Positions 33,031 through 41,885 of a stretch of 64,000 nt of DNA are shown here, piece after piece; positions within the stretch are counted from its first letter, which is position 1, and every line of letters starts with the position of its first letter. The DNA is taken from the NCBI GenBank assembly GCA_903882805.1, contig CAIRYK010000078.1, positions 62,001 to 126,000 on the forward strand. Reading direction: 5' to 3'. The notes under the pieces are model-generated. The model saw only the letters and a list, made by a program, of their open reading frames with translations. It was not told the origin of the DNA and did no database searches. The position numbers were made by a program, and so were the translations under genes. The stretch is from an uncultured Bacteroidota bacterium. Its GTDB lineage: Bacteria > Bacteroidota > Bacteroidia > Chitinophagales > Chitinophagaceae.

Positions 33031-33038
33031 TACTTTTG
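33031..33038 (+). promoter_or_regulatory. -7 promoter box TACTTTTG before murB
   Basis: Perfect TAnnTTTG match 37 nt upstream of the murB ATG. No well-placed TTG is seen upstream, so support is partial. Confidence 0.4.
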
Positions 33039-33075
33039 AGCCTGTAACCACACCTACGCCACAAACAATAATGTT

Positions 33076-34074
33076 ATGCAACAAAATGTATCACTTAAAC
33101 CTTACAACACATTTGGTATAGATGTAGACGCTGAGTATTTTACTGCGCTTCACAACATTAGTCAGTTGCCTGCACTAAGCGCAGCAGGCATCACAAGGCA
33201 TGTTTTGGGCGGCGGTAGCAACATATTGCTCACAGGCCCGGTAAAAGGAATAGTGATACATAACCAGCTGAAAGGAATAACTGTAGAAAAAGAGGATATA
33301 GACTATATGTGGCTGCGTGCGCAATCGGGAGAGCTGTGGCACGATGTTGTAATGTATGCTATTGAAGCTGGCCTGGGAGGTATAGAGAACCTGGCGCTGA
33401 TACCCGGCACCGTAGGCGCTGCACCTATACAGAACATAGGCGCCTATGGCGTAGAGGTAAAAGACACTATAGAAACAGTAGACGCCTGGCTATGGGATGA
33501 ACAAAAGGTGCAGACATTTACCAATACAGAATGCTGCTTTGGCTACCGGGATAGTGTTTTTAAGCACAGCCTAAAGGACAAAACCCTGATCACAGCGGTG
33601 GTTTTTAAGCTATCAAAACACCCGGTATATAATACCAGCTATGGAGCCATAAGCGACGAACTGGCAAGCCTGGGCGTAACGGAGCCGACCGTGAAAGCTA
33701 TAGCGCATGCGGTAATGAACATTCGCCGCTCTAAGCTGCCCGACCCCAAAGTGATAGGCAATGCCGGTAGTTTCTTTAAAAATCCTACCATTCCCACTAC
33801 GCAATACGAGACGCTATTGGTTCACCACCCCGATATGCCGCATTATGCGGTGTCGCCGGGGCAGGTAAAGGTACCTGCTGGTTGGCTCATAGAGCGTTGC
33901 GGCTGGAAAGGCTATAAAAAGGGTTTTATAGGCGTACATGCCAGGCAAGCCTTGGTGCTGGTAAACTATGGCAATGCGCGAGGCGTAGATATTTGGCAAT
34001 TGTCGGGCGAGATAGTTGCATCCGTTCACGAGCGTTTTGGTATAGAGCTGGAGCGCGAAGTAGGGGTGTGGTAA
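33076..34074 (+). CDS. murB: UDP-N-acetylmuramate dehydrogenase
   Basis: A 332-aa FAD enzyme that reduces UDP-GlcNAc-enolpyruvate to UDP-MurNAc for peptidoglycan synthesis, in the cytoplasm. Typical motifs: NTFGIDVDAEYF at the start, VLGGGSNILL (FAD binding), GLGGIENLALIPGTVGAAP, CCFGYRDSVFK, and GNAGSFFKNP with catalytic Ser232. The end includes WLIERCGWKG. Length suits type I MurB. It is convergent with the amidotransferase gene (3 bp between stops). Confidence 0.96.
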   Translation: MQQNVSLKPYNTFGIDVDAEYFTALHNISQLPALSAAGITRHVLGGGSNILLTGPVKGIVIHNQLKGITVEKEDIDYMWLRAQSGELWHDVVMYAIEAGLGGIENLALIPGTVGAAPIQNIGAYGVEVKDTIETVDAWLWDEQKVQTFTNTECCFGYRDSVFKHSLKDKTLITAVVFKLSKHPVYNTSYGAISDELASLGVTEPTVKAIAHAVMNIRRSKLPDPKVIGNAGSFFKNPTIPTTQYETLLVHHPDMPHYAVSPGQVKVPAGWLIERCGWKGYKKGFIGVHARQALVLVNYGNARGVDIWQLSGEIVASVHERFGIELEREVGVW

Positions 34075-34077
34075 TGG

Positions 34078-34653
34078 CTAAGTATTTTCGCTGAAACGCA
34101 TATCGGCCCAGTTTTGTAATAGCTGAGCGCCGCAGGGCGTGCCTACGCTTTCGGGGTGAAACTGAACGCCTATGCAGGGAAACCGCTTGTGCGCCAACGC
34201 CATTATTGTCCCGTCGGTGGTGGCAATACTCATCAGTTCTGTATTATCAAAACTGTCTACGGCAAGCGAGTGATACCGCATAGCGGTGAAGGGCGATGAA
34301 ATGCCGGAAAATAATTGATGCCCATTGTGGTTTACTTCGCTTGTTTTGCCATGCATAGGGTAGGGCGCATGCACGAGCCGGGCGCCAAAAAACATACCCA
34401 GGGCTTGGTGGCCCAGACATACGCCCAAAATGGGTATGCGATTATGGAAATATTGTATAGCCGACATGGTGATGCCTGCCTGCACAGGGGTCTCGGGGCC
34501 GGGAGACAACACAAGCCGTTCGGGACGGAGCGCAATTAATTCATCGAGCGTAATTTCGTTGTTGCGATATACAACACATTCGGCTCCGGTTTGCAATATA
34601 TAGTGCAATAATATCCAGGTAAACGAGTCGTAATTGTCTATCAATACCCACAT
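34078..34653 (-). CDS. Glutamine amidotransferase of anthranilate/aminodeoxychorismate synthase (PabA/TrpG type)
   Basis: A 191-aa class I glutamine amidotransferase. The catalytic triad is visible: Cys79 (LGVCLGHQ), His166 and Glu168 (QFHPES). LIDNYDSFTW at the start and PGPETP are characteristic of component II of anthranilate or 4-amino-4-deoxychorismate synthase, which feeds ammonia to the chorismate-binding subunit. No trp or pabB gene is adjacent, so PabA or dual use is likely. Downstream of cvpA on the same strand (8 bp gap). Confidence 0.9.
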   Translation of the reverse strand: MWVLIDNYDSFTWILLHYILQTGAECVVYRNNEITLDELIALRPERLVLSPGPETPVQAGITMSAIQYFHNRIPILGVCLGHQALGMFFGARLVHAPYPMHGKTSEVNHNGHQLFSGISSPFTAMRYHSLAVDSFDNTELMSIATTDGTIMALAHKRFPCIGVQFHPESVGTPCGAQLLQNWADMRFSENT

Positions 34654-34661
34654 ACCGGTTA

Positions 34662-35189
34662 TTATTTATTCAGCGTCTGAAACAAATTATCGAAATAAGC
34701 AAACGAGCCTTTTGCAAAAGGTAGTATATCGCCCATTTTAGTAAATACCCAAGGCGCCAGCGCCGATAGCGAATTGTAGGTTTTGGATGCAGCAATGGTG
34801 TCGGCAGAAATAATGTGTGTTTTTGTGCCCAGCCACAGCGCTGCGCTCCAGAAAATAGCGCCCATAAAACCATAAAGCAATCCGCCAATAGCCATATTGA
34901 TAGTGCCCAGTAGTAGTTTGTCGGCGGCGCTTTCCAGTACTTTGGCTATCATTTTCACGATCATTACCACGCCTATGAACAATACAATGTAACTGAGCCC
35001 TTGCGCCCACATGCTACTCACTATTTTGTTTTCAATAAGCCATACCGATAGTTTGTGCGACAAAGCCATAGCGCATACTGCGCCAAACAGCAATGCCAGC
35101 ACAGAAAATACCGCCACAATGAATCCCTTGGTATAACCGCGGATAAAAAACAAAATAATGAATATTATGCCAATTACATCGAGAACCAT
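34662..35189 (-). CDS. CvpA family membrane protein
   Basis: A 175-aa protein with four hydrophobic helices (VIGIIFIILFFIRGY, VLALLFGAVCAMAL, YIVLFIGVVMIVKMI, GLLYGFMGAIFWSAALWL). The first helix with RGYTKGF and the third-helix pattern match CvpA, known from colicin V production and envelope stress in other bacteria. It lies between the yqeY-like gene and the amidotransferase gene, with which it is nearly continuous. Confidence 0.88.
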   Translation of the reverse strand: MVLDVIGIIFIILFFIRGYTKGFIVAVFSVLALLFGAVCAMALSHKLSVWLIENKIVSSMWAQGLSYIVLFIGVVMIVKMIAKVLESAADKLLLGTINMAIGGLLYGFMGAIFWSAALWLGTKTHIISADTIAASKTYNSLSALAPWVFTKMGDILPFAKGSFAYFDNLFQTLNK

Positions 35190-35308
35190 AATAAAGCGAA
35201 TAGAGGAAAACCGGCGTAATGTAATGGAACAAAGGCGAAAAGCAAAACAACCTGTATTATACGGCGCACAGCGGCAAGCAGTATAAAACAGGTTGTAGCT
35301 AAAAAAGA

Positions 35309-35761
35309 TTATTGCGCAAGCAGTTCTTTAACTGCTTCATTTATGGCTTTGCCATCGGTTTTGCCGGCAAGCTGTTTGCTGGCTACGCCCATCACCTTGC
35401 CCATGTCGGCCGGAGACTTAGCGCCTACCTGCGCTATTATAGCGCGCAGTTCGGTTCTCAGCTCTTCAGGGCTCATTTGCTGAGGCAGGAATTTTTCAAT
35501 TATGCTTAGTTCTTCTCTTTCTTTTGCAGCCAGATCTTCTCTGTTTTGCTTCATGAAAATATCCAGCGAATCGCGACGCTGTTTAGCCATTTTCTGTAGC
35601 ATTTTCAATTCGGTAGCTTCAGAAATTTCACCATTGGCGCCTTCGGCTGTTTTTTCAATAATTATTGCGGCCTTAATAGCTCTCAAACTGCGCAGCGCAG
35701 CTTCATCTTTAGCGCGCATAGCATTTTTTAGCTCATCCATTACTTTTTGCTCAAGCGACAT
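35309..35761 (-). CDS. GatB/YqeY domain protein
   Basis: A 150-aa helical protein matching the YqeY family: MSLEQKVMDELKNAMRAKDE at the start, FLPQQMSPEEL in the middle, and GKVMGVASKQLAGKTDGKAI near the end. The domain is shared with the tail of GatB in the tRNA amidotransferase, suggesting tRNA binding, but the free protein has no settled role. Likely own transcript in the minus-strand housekeeping block. Confidence 0.92.
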   Translation of the reverse strand: MSLEQKVMDELKNAMRAKDEAALRSLRAIKAAIIIEKTAEGANGEISEATELKMLQKMAKQRRDSLDIFMKQNREDLAAKEREELSIIEKFLPQQMSPEELRTELRAIIAQVGAKSPADMGKVMGVASKQLAGKTDGKAINEAVKELLAQ

Positions 35762-35846
35762 AGTTGTGGTATTTATCTTTCGGCGCTGCCTTACATGTGT
35801 TTGGGCACATAAGCAGGCGCCAAAAGCGGTTGATAATTGGTTTCCG

Positions 35847-36179
35847 TTATTTATCTAAAGCATCGTTTGCCTTTTTCAGAAACACCTTGGCAAACTCTTT
35901 CAGGTCGTTGGCCAGCGCTGCGTTCTTGGTGGCGCGTAGGTAAGTGTCGGCCATGCCATAAAATGTCTGGTAGAAGAAATCGTTCATCTCGTCTACCATC
36001 ATTTTATTGGTCCATAAATCTATGCGCAAAGCCGATTTTTCCTGACCATCCCACAATCCCAGTAAAATTGCTTTTGCCGCCTGAAGGTCTGGTACGCCGC
36101 CATCCGGGGCGGTCCAGTGTATTGTTTCTGGCATTTTGTCTTCTGCAAGCTCAATCTGGATATTGATATTTGATTTCAT
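35847..36179 (-). CDS. gldC: Gliding motility-associated protein GldC
   Basis: A 110-aa soluble protein without signal peptide. The start (SNINIQIELAEDKMPETIHWTAPDG), the LLGLWD and ALRIDLWTNKM segments, and the end match GldC of Bacteroidota. GldC is linked to gliding and type IX secretion in Flavobacterium but is also present in non-gliders. The presence of T9SS cargo in this window agrees. A promoter with TACTTTTG lies 36 nt upstream. Confidence 0.9.
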   Translation of the reverse strand: MKSNINIQIELAEDKMPETIHWTAPDGGVPDLQAAKAILLGLWDGQEKSALRIDLWTNKMMVDEMNDFFYQTFYGMADTYLRATKNAALANDLKEFAKVFLKKANDALDK

Positions 36180-36214
36180 ATTATTTCAAAAGTTAAAATT
36201 TTAAATTCGAGTAA

Positions 36215-36243
36215 CAAAAGTAGAAAGAATCAGGAAAAAACAA
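36215..36243 (-). promoter_or_regulatory. Promoter of gldC
   Basis: On the minus strand TTG (36243-36241), 18-nt spacer, TACTTTTG (36222-36215), 36 nt upstream of the gldC ATG. Confidence 0.6.
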
Positions 36244-36347
36244 CAGCTTATTTTAATTGGTTTGTAAATGCAATAATCGTTGTTTTATTTGCTTAGTCAC
36301 TGATATCTATGCTTTAGCAGCCCGCATGAAAACATGCGCTGTAATTA

Positions 36348-37778
36348 TTAAAATTCTGCATTCTTAGGCGTACGTGGGAACGGTATTACGTCGCGAATGT
36401 TGGTCATACCTGTTACAAACAGCACCATACGCTCGAAGCCCAGTCCGAAACCCGCATGCGGCACTGTGCCAAAACGGCGGGTGTCGAGATACCAGAACAT
36501 TTCCTCTGCAGGAATGTGCATCTCTTCCATGCGCTTAGTCAGCATATCCAGACGCTCTTCCCTTTGGCTGCCGCCTACTATCTCTCCAATGCCGGGCGCC
36601 AGTATGTCCATAGCCGCAACGGTTTTGCCGTCGTCGTTCATGCGCATATAAAACGCCTTGATGTCTTTAGGATAGCCTGTAACGATAACTGGTTTTTTGA
36701 AATGTTTTTCTACCAGATATCGTTCGTGTTCGCTCTGCATATCTATACCCCATGTCACATCGTACTGGAATTTCTTTTTCTTGTATGCCGGCGAATCGCG
36801 CAATATTTGTATTGCCTCGGTGTAGGTAATACGTTCAAATTTATTGTTCAGTACAAATTCCAGCTTTTCTATCAGACCCAGCTCGCTGCGCTCGTTCAAT
36901 GGCTTTTGCTTCTCCTCATCGGCCAGGCGTTGCGCCAGAAACTCAAGGTCTTCGCGGTTGTGCTCCATTGCATAGCCAATAATGTACCTGATAAAATCTT
37001 CTGCCAGGTCCATATTGTCGGTAATGTCATTGAACGCTACCTCGGGTTCTATCATCCAGAACTCCGCGAGGTGGCGGGCAGTGTTGGAGTTTTCTGCGCG
37101 GAAAGTAGGCCCGAAAGTGTACACTTCGCTGAATGCCATGGCGCCTAGCTCGGCCTCCAGTTGTCCGCTCACGGTAAGATTTGTGCAACGGCCAAAGAAG
37201 TCTTCTTTGTAGTTGATCGTGCCATCTTCGTTGCGCGGCGGATTGTCGGGCGGCAAAGTAGAAACCCTGAACATTTCGCCTGCGCCTTCGGCATCTGAGG
37301 CAGTGATGATGGGGGTATGCAGGTATACAAAACCACGATCGTTGAAGAACTTATGCACTGCATAGGCCAGCGTATGGCGTACGCGAAACACTGCGCCAAA
37401 TGTATTGGTGCGGAAACGCAGATGCGCTATTTCGCGGAGGTATTCAAGGCTTGGTTTGTTCTTAAGTTGCAGCGGAAATTGCTCAGGATCGCAAACGCCC
37501 ATTATTGTTATTTGGTCTGCTTTTACCTCTACTTTCTGCCCCTTGCCCATACTGGCTATCACTGTGCCGTCTACGCTCACAGATGCGCCATTATTTATTT
37601 GCTTCACTATTTCGGCATCGGTATCCAGGCTTATTACCACCTGAATATTGCCCATGCACGAGCCGTCGTTGAGGGCTATAAACTGATTATTTCTGAACGA
37701 GCGCACCCAGCCTTTTACGTTTACCTGATAATTGGTGGCATCGTTTCTTAAAATGTCTTTGATTTTTGTCCGTTTCAT
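36348..37778 (-). CDS. asnS: Asparaginyl-tRNA synthetase
   Basis: A 476-aa class IIb aminoacyl-tRNA synthetase. The N-terminal OB-fold binds the anticodon ([22 protein letters not shown]). Catalytic motifs include [30 protein letters not shown]-like [34 protein letters not shown] (motif 2 with FRAE) and the motif 3 [10 protein letters not shown]. Length and motifs distinguish AsnRS from AspRS. It lies 17 bp downstream of the TauE/SafE gene and may be cotranscribed with it. Confidence 0.95.
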   Translation of the reverse strand: MKRTKIKDILRNDATNYQVNVKGWVRSFRNNQFIALNDGSCMGNIQVVISLDTDAEIVKQINNGASVSVDGTVIASMGKGQKVEVKADQITIMGVCDPEQFPLQLKNKPSLEYLREIAHLRFRTNTFGAVFRVRHTLAYAVHKFFNDRGFVYLHTPIITASDAEGAGEMFRVSTLPPDNPPRNEDGTINYKEDFFGRCTNLTVSGQLEAELGAMAFSEVYTFGPTFRAENSNTARHLAEFWMIEPEVAFNDITDNMDLAEDFIRYIIGYAMEHNREDLEFLAQRLADEEKQKPLNERSELGLIEKLEFVLNNKFERITYTEAIQILRDSPAYKKKKFQYDVTWGIDMQSEHERYLVEKHFKKPVIVTGYPKDIKAFYMRMNDDGKTVAAMDILAPGIGEIVGGSQREERLDMLTKRMEEMHIPAEEMFWYLDTRRFGTVPHAGFGLGFERMVLFVTGMTNIRDVIPFPRTPKNAEF

Positions 37779-37795
37779 TTTGCTTTATCTAAAAA

Positions 37796-38209
37796 TTATC
37801 GCTTAAAACTGGTAACTGCAGAATCGAATAACTGAACTATTTTATCGCCCATCAGGTATTTTACCGACATGATTAGCAAGAAAACGCCAAATAGTTTCTT
37901 CAAAACAGTTTCCGGCAGATTGAGCGCAAGTTTGCTGCCCATAATGCTGCCTATTATAAATGCCAGGCAAAGAATGCCGGCTACTTTAAAATTTACAAAT
38001 CCGCCTTTGTAGTAATTGTATACTGCGAAGGCGCCAAGCGGCGGCAACATGAGCGCAAGTGAAGTGCCCTGAGCCATTTTCTGACTCATTGCCATAATAA
38101 TTACCAAACCCGGCACTATCAGCAAGCCGCCGCCTATGCCCACCATACTGCTCAGTATGCCGGCAAGTGCGCCCAGCAACAATAACGATAGAATTGTGGT
38201 AATATTCAT
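37796..38209 (-). CDS. Half-size TauE/SafE family membrane protein
   Basis: A 137-aa membrane protein with four hydrophobic segments. GALAGILSSMVGIGGGLLIVPGL is the family's N-terminal repeat; full-length members (about 250 aa) have two such halves. Here there is only one, complete with start and stop, so it probably dimerises. The family exports sulfite, sulfoacetate or similar anions, but half-size Bacteroidota members are uncharacterised. Located directly upstream of asnS. Confidence 0.88.
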   Translation of the reverse strand: MNITTILSLLLLGALAGILSSMVGIGGGLLIVPGLVIIMAMSQKMAQGTSLALMLPPLGAFAVYNYYKGGFVNFKVAGILCLAFIIGSIMGSKLALNLPETVLKKLFGVFLLIMSVKYLMGDKIVQLFDSAVTSFKR

Positions 38210-38311
38210 ACGATCTGGCGCTAAAAGATATTAAATGTCAAAAGTACTAAAAGTAGGTAGTTATTGAAAAAGGAAATAAAGACGTAGGAACGTTGAAATG
38301 TAGATGCCCCA

Positions 38312-38364
38312 AAAAATAATGGCTTTTTGATGCTACCTGTTGCCGGGACGCTCAAAAAGCCATT
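38312..38364 (-). terminator. Terminator of inorganic pyrophosphatase gene
   Basis: AATGGCTTTTTGA (38318-38330) pairs perfectly over 13 bp with TCAAAAAGCCATT (38352-38364). On the minus strand the stem is followed by ATTTTTT. It lies 18 bp past the ppa stop. Confidence 0.85.
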
Positions 38365-38382
38365 AGCTGGGAAAAATTAAGT

Positions 38383-38925
38383 TTACTGTTTTTCGCCGAA
38401 TTTTATTTTGTAGTCGTTGATACTGTGTTGTAGAATCTTCTTGGCAAGTCGGGCATTCTGAAAATCTTCTACTTTAACTTCTTTGTTTTCCAGACGCTTG
38501 TATTCTTCAAAGAAGTGGCGGAGTTCGCCAATAAAGTGTGGAGAAAGCTCAGAGATGTCGTTGTAGTGAGCCACGCTCATATCGTTTGCACATACGGCTA
38601 TTAGTTTGTCGTCGGCCTCGCCCTGATCGAGCATGCGCATAACGCCAATAATTTTTGCTTCTACAAGGCAAAGCGGCTGCATATCGATCTGCGATAACAC
38701 AAGAATATCGAGCGGGTCATTATCGTCGCAGTAAGTGCGGGGTACAAAGCCGTAATTAGCCGGGTAGTAAACTGATGAGTACAGAACGCGGTCGAGGCGC
38801 AGCATTCCGGTTTCTTTATCTAATTCGTACTTGGCGCGTGAGTTTCGGGGTATCTCAATAACTGCGGTCACTGTGTTCGGCACATTGTCGCCGTAGCTTA
38901 CGGAGTGCCAGGGATTAAAATTCAT
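38383..38925 (-). CDS. ppa: Inorganic pyrophosphatase (family I)
   Basis: A 180-aa soluble enzyme hydrolysing pyrophosphate to phosphate. Family I motifs: the start [54 protein letters not shown] with the catalytic Asp cluster DDNDPLD, and DDKLIAV. Single gene with a strong terminator. A CAAAAATA at 38958-38965 (TATTTTTG on the coding strand) is a likely -7 box. Confidence 0.95.
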   Translation of the reverse strand: MNFNPWHSVSYGDNVPNTVTAVIEIPRNSRAKYELDKETGMLRLDRVLYSSVYYPANYGFVPRTYCDDNDPLDILVLSQIDMQPLCLVEAKIIGVMRMLDQGEADDKLIAVCANDMSVAHYNDISELSPHFIGELRHFFEEYKRLENKEVKVEDFQNARLAKKILQHSINDYKIKFGEKQ

Positions 38926-38957
38926 GTATCTGATTCAGGATTAAAAAAAATATGCCG

Positions 38958-38965
38958 CAAAAATA
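38958..38965 (-). promoter_or_regulatory. -7 promoter box of ppa
   Basis: TATTTTTG on the minus strand, 32 nt upstream of the ppa ATG; no TTG at the ideal distance. Confidence 0.4.
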
Positions 38966-39347
38966 CAAAGGAAACGCCATAGAAATACGTCAGTAGTATT
39001 AGAGCGCCCGAAAACAATCGGGCTGCATCAACTATTGTTTTTACTTTATGTTTAATGTTGTATTTTTAGAAAATTATTATTTTTTATCTTAAAAGCACAA
39101 TAAGCAAACAAAAACATCGTTTAATTGCAAAGACGCCGGAAGAACGCTGCAGCAAGTAAGTGCGCACTACAACCTGCAATCCGGTATAACCCTATAACCT
39201 ATAATGCATTGTCTGCGTCGGCCGGCGGGTAATATATTAGTTTTATTGAATAATTGCCATGCAAAATGACAATTACCAAAAGATAACAGTAGTTTAAGAG
39301 TGCAGAATGAATTAAACCCTATATTTGAAAAAATTTTTCGCCCGAAA
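38966..39347. other. AT-rich intergenic region between ppa and exbB
   Basis: No gene seen. Divergent upstream regions of ppa (minus) and the exbB operon (plus). A minus-strand frame (39167-39388) is not supported. Confidence 0.5.
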
Positions 39348-39377
39348 TTGTTTTTTTGGGTGGTAAATATATCTTTG
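39348..39377 (+). promoter_or_regulatory. Promoter of the exbB-exbD-exbD-tonB operon
   Basis: TTG (39348-39350), exactly 19 nt, then TATCTTTG (39370-39377). An excellent match to the Bacteroidota consensus, 62 nt upstream of the exbB ATG. Confidence 0.75.
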
Positions 39378-39439
39378 CAAACGCACAATAAAAGTTCATT
39401 AACTAATAATCAGCAAACACAAAATCAAAAATCAGCATT

Positions 39440-40282
39440 ATGGCAGATGTAAAAACGGCAGCAGCAAAACCATCAACTTCTCACGGCAGCGCTGGAAAGC
39501 CAAAAAACTCAAGTAACTTTTTGACGAACCTTTTGGTAGTGGTTTCTTGTATTGTGGTAGGTTACCTTACCTGGAAGTTTGTGTTGGGCAACCCGAGCAA
39601 CTTCAACGACGAGTTGAAAGAAAAAGCTAAAAATGCACTGGGTACCATGTATCAGGGCGGTTTCGTTGTGCCTATTCTTATTGCAACATTGCTTACCCTT
39701 CTTTGTTTTATTGTTGAACGCGCACTTACTATCGTTAAAGCTAAAGGCAGCATGGACGGCGCTGAGTTTGTTCGTAAAGTACAGTACCACCTTGCCAACA
39801 AAAATCTGGAAGCTGCGCTTGCAGAGTGCGACAAACAGCATGGCTCTGTAGGTAACGTAATGCGTGCCGGTTTGTTGAAATATCGCGAAATGACCACTAA
39901 CCATGATCTGGATACAGACCAGAAAGTGGCTAACATTCAGAAAGAAATAGAAGAAGCAACAGCTCTTGAGCTGCCAATGCTCGAAAAGAACCTGGTGTTC
40001 TTATCTACTATCGCTTCTTGCGCAACCCTGTTGGGTCTGTTCGGTACGGTAATGGGTATGATACGTTCATTTGCTGCGATGTCTCAGGCAGGCGCGCCAG
40101 ATGCAGGAGCTCTTGCGGCAGGTATCTCTGAGGCCTTGATCAACACGGCTTTGGGTATCAGTACTTCGTTCTTCGCTATAGTGTCTTACAACTTCTTTAC
40201 TACCCTTATCGATGGTATCACTTATGGTATCGACGAAAGCGGTTTCACACTGACGCAGAGCTTTACAGCTACTTACAAATAA
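39440..40282 (+). CDS. exbB: MotA/TolQ/ExbB family proton channel
   Basis: A 280-aa inner-membrane protein. One helix near 28-50, a second near 75-95 (GFVVPILIATLLTLLCFIVERAL), a cytoplasmic loop, then two helices: LVFLSTIASCATLLGLFGTVMGMI and ALINTALGISTSFFAIVSYNFF. The last two carry the conserved Thr and Gly residues of the proton path. With ExbD and TonB it energises outer-membrane receptors using the proton gradient. First gene of an operon; strong hairpins lie between it and exbD. Confidence 0.93.
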   Translation: MADVKTAAAKPSTSHGSAGKPKNSSNFLTNLLVVVSCIVVGYLTWKFVLGNPSNFNDELKEKAKNALGTMYQGGFVVPILIATLLTLLCFIVERALTIVKAKGSMDGAEFVRKVQYHLANKNLEAALAECDKQHGSVGNVMRAGLLKYREMTTNHDLDTDQKVANIQKEIEEATALELPMLEKNLVFLSTIASCATLLGLFGTVMGMIRSFAAMSQAGAPDAGALAAGISEALINTALGISTSFFAIVSYNFFTTLIDGITYGIDESGFTLTQSFTATYK

Positions 40283-40296
40283 TTGTTCCAATGTTT

Positions 40297-40392
40297 AAGT
40301 CTTTAGCGGTATCTGCGGCGTGCAACATTACGGCGCGCTACTGCTAAAGACTTACATATGTAACGACTTGCCTCATTACGGATAGGCAAGTC
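40297..40392 (+). other. Two strong hairpins between exbB and exbD
   Basis: Hairpin 1: 40297-40311 pairs with 40339-40353 over 15 bp (one G-T pair; arm AAGTCTTTAGCGGTA). Hairpin 2: GACTTGCCT (40365-40373) pairs perfectly with AGGCAAGTC (40384-40392). No T-run follows. They lie 14-110 bp after exbB and about 100 bp before exbD, so they may protect the 3' end of exbB message or partly end transcription. Confidence 0.65.
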
Positions 40393-40492
40393 TGATTCTG
40401 CAAGTTACATGTATTTGAAAAATATGTGAAATTGATTTGTGGAAAGTGAATGATAATGGATCTTATTAGTTTAACTCCAGAAGAAATTTAAA

Positions 40493-41152
40493 ATGCCCCA
40501 CGCAAAAATACCGCGGCAGAGTACCCACATAGACATGACGGCTATGTGCGACGTAGCCTTCTTGCTGCTTACATTCTTTATGTTGGCCACAAAGTTTAAA
40601 CCAGATGAGCCTGTGGTGGTAAAAACACCATCGTCTATATCTGAGATAATACTGCCCGACGTAGATATTATGTTGCTTACTGTAGATGCAAAAGGACGCA
40701 TATTCTTTAGTATAGACAACAAACTGAAAAGGAAAGAGCTTATAGAGGAAATAAGCTACGAAAAGAACCTGAACCTTACTGAGGCTGAAAAGACAGCTTT
40801 CGCATTGGGTTCGTCTATCGGCATCCCCTTCAGCAGCCTTAAAGAATACCTGAGTTCAACTCCGGAGAAGCAAAAAGAAATGGACATGGGCGCTCCCGGC
40901 GTTCAGGTAGACACATCTGTACTTTCTGTGAACAACGAGCTTGCAGAGTGGGTTAAAGTGGCCAGAACATCAAACCCTAAATTGCGTATATGTATTAAGG
41001 CCGATGGCGATGCTTCTTATCCCAACGTGCAAAAGATCATTAAGACGCTGGAAGGGTGGAAAATCTTCAAGTTCAACCTGATTACCAACCTTAAAGCTAT
41101 ACCTGCAGGCACTGCAGCGGCCGCAGCAGCTGCCGGAGGCGAAAAGAAGTAA
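40493..41152 (+). CDS. exbD: ExbD/TolR biopolymer transport protein, first copy
   Basis: A 219-aa protein with one membrane helix near the start (DMTAMCDVAFLLLTFFMLAT) containing the essential Asp. The periplasmic part is longer than in classical ExbD (about 140 aa) and ends in an Ala/Gly stretch before KK. Together with the next exbD gene it is the two-ExbD arrangement common in Bacteroidota. It works with ExbB as proton-driven motor for TonB. Confidence 0.9.
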   Translation: MPHAKIPRQSTHIDMTAMCDVAFLLLTFFMLATKFKPDEPVVVKTPSSISEIILPDVDIMLLTVDAKGRIFFSIDNKLKRKELIEEISYEKNLNLTEAEKTAFALGSSIGIPFSSLKEYLSSTPEKQKEMDMGAPGVQVDTSVLSVNNELAEWVKVARTSNPKLRICIKADGDASYPNVQKIIKTLEGWKIFKFNLITNLKAIPAGTAAAAAAAGGEKK

Positions 41153-41203
41153 TGCAGGAAAGACAAATAAACAATTTTGATAAAAAAATAAAAGACTTTT
41201 GTT

Positions 41204-41800
41204 ATGGCAGAAATGGATACCTCGTCGAAAGGCGGGGGACATAAAAAAGGCCCTGGGGTCAAAAAAGGAAAGAAATTAAGTACACGTATAGATCTTACCC
41301 CCATGGTGGATCTTGGCTTCTTGTTGATTACGTTCTTTATGTTTACAACAACGCTGGCAAAGCCCAAAACCATGGAAATAAACATGCCTTATAAAGACCC
41401 CAACATGAAAGTTGAGGATCAGAATAAGATCAAGAAAAGCGTTGCGCTTACTGTATTGCTAAGCAGAAATCACCGGGTTTATTATTATGAGGGTATTGGC
41501 GACGACCCCAATGTGGCTCCTGATATGAAATCCACCAACTTTAGCCAGAAAAACGGCATCAGAGATGAGATAATTGCCAAGAAGAAAATGGTAGACGATA
41601 TGAAACGTTCAGGATCATTGTCGGCCAAAGATGAAGCTACTATTCTTATAAAACCAGACACCACAAGCACTTACAGCGACCTGGTGAACATACTTGATGA
41701 AATGAACATCAACGATGTAAAGGTTTATGCGATCATTGACATCAGCGATCTGGAACAAGGCTGGATTAAAGAAACAGAAGCAGCAAATGCCGGCAGATAA
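41204..41800 (+). CDS. exbD: ExbD/TolR biopolymer transport protein, second copy
   Basis: A 198-aa protein with a basic N-terminus (KKGPGVKKGKKL), membrane helix DLTPMVDLGFLLITFFMFTTTL with the essential Asp, and a periplasmic domain containing NMPYKDP and ILIKPDTTSTYSDLVNILDEM. Clearly homologous to the later copy at 43678. Cytoplasmic-membrane part of the TonB energy system. It lies 51 bp after the first exbD and 85 bp before tonB. Confidence 0.92.
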   Translation: MAEMDTSSKGGGHKKGPGVKKGKKLSTRIDLTPMVDLGFLLITFFMFTTTLAKPKTMEINMPYKDPNMKVEDQNKIKKSVALTVLLSRNHRVYYYEGIGDDPNVAPDMKSTNFSQKNGIRDEIIAKKKMVDDMKRSGSLSAKDEATILIKPDTTSTYSDLVNILDEMNINDVKVYAIIDISDLEQGWIKETEAANAGR

Positions 41801-41885
41801 TAAAGCCGGCGGCAGTGAACATAAAAATGCATTTGCTAATAAAGTATAAGTAACACGTTTATACTTATGACTAAAAAGAAGTAAA

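Noticed and set aside
36456-37148. Plus-strand open frame of 230 codons
   Set aside because: Antisense to asnS, which has all class II motifs.
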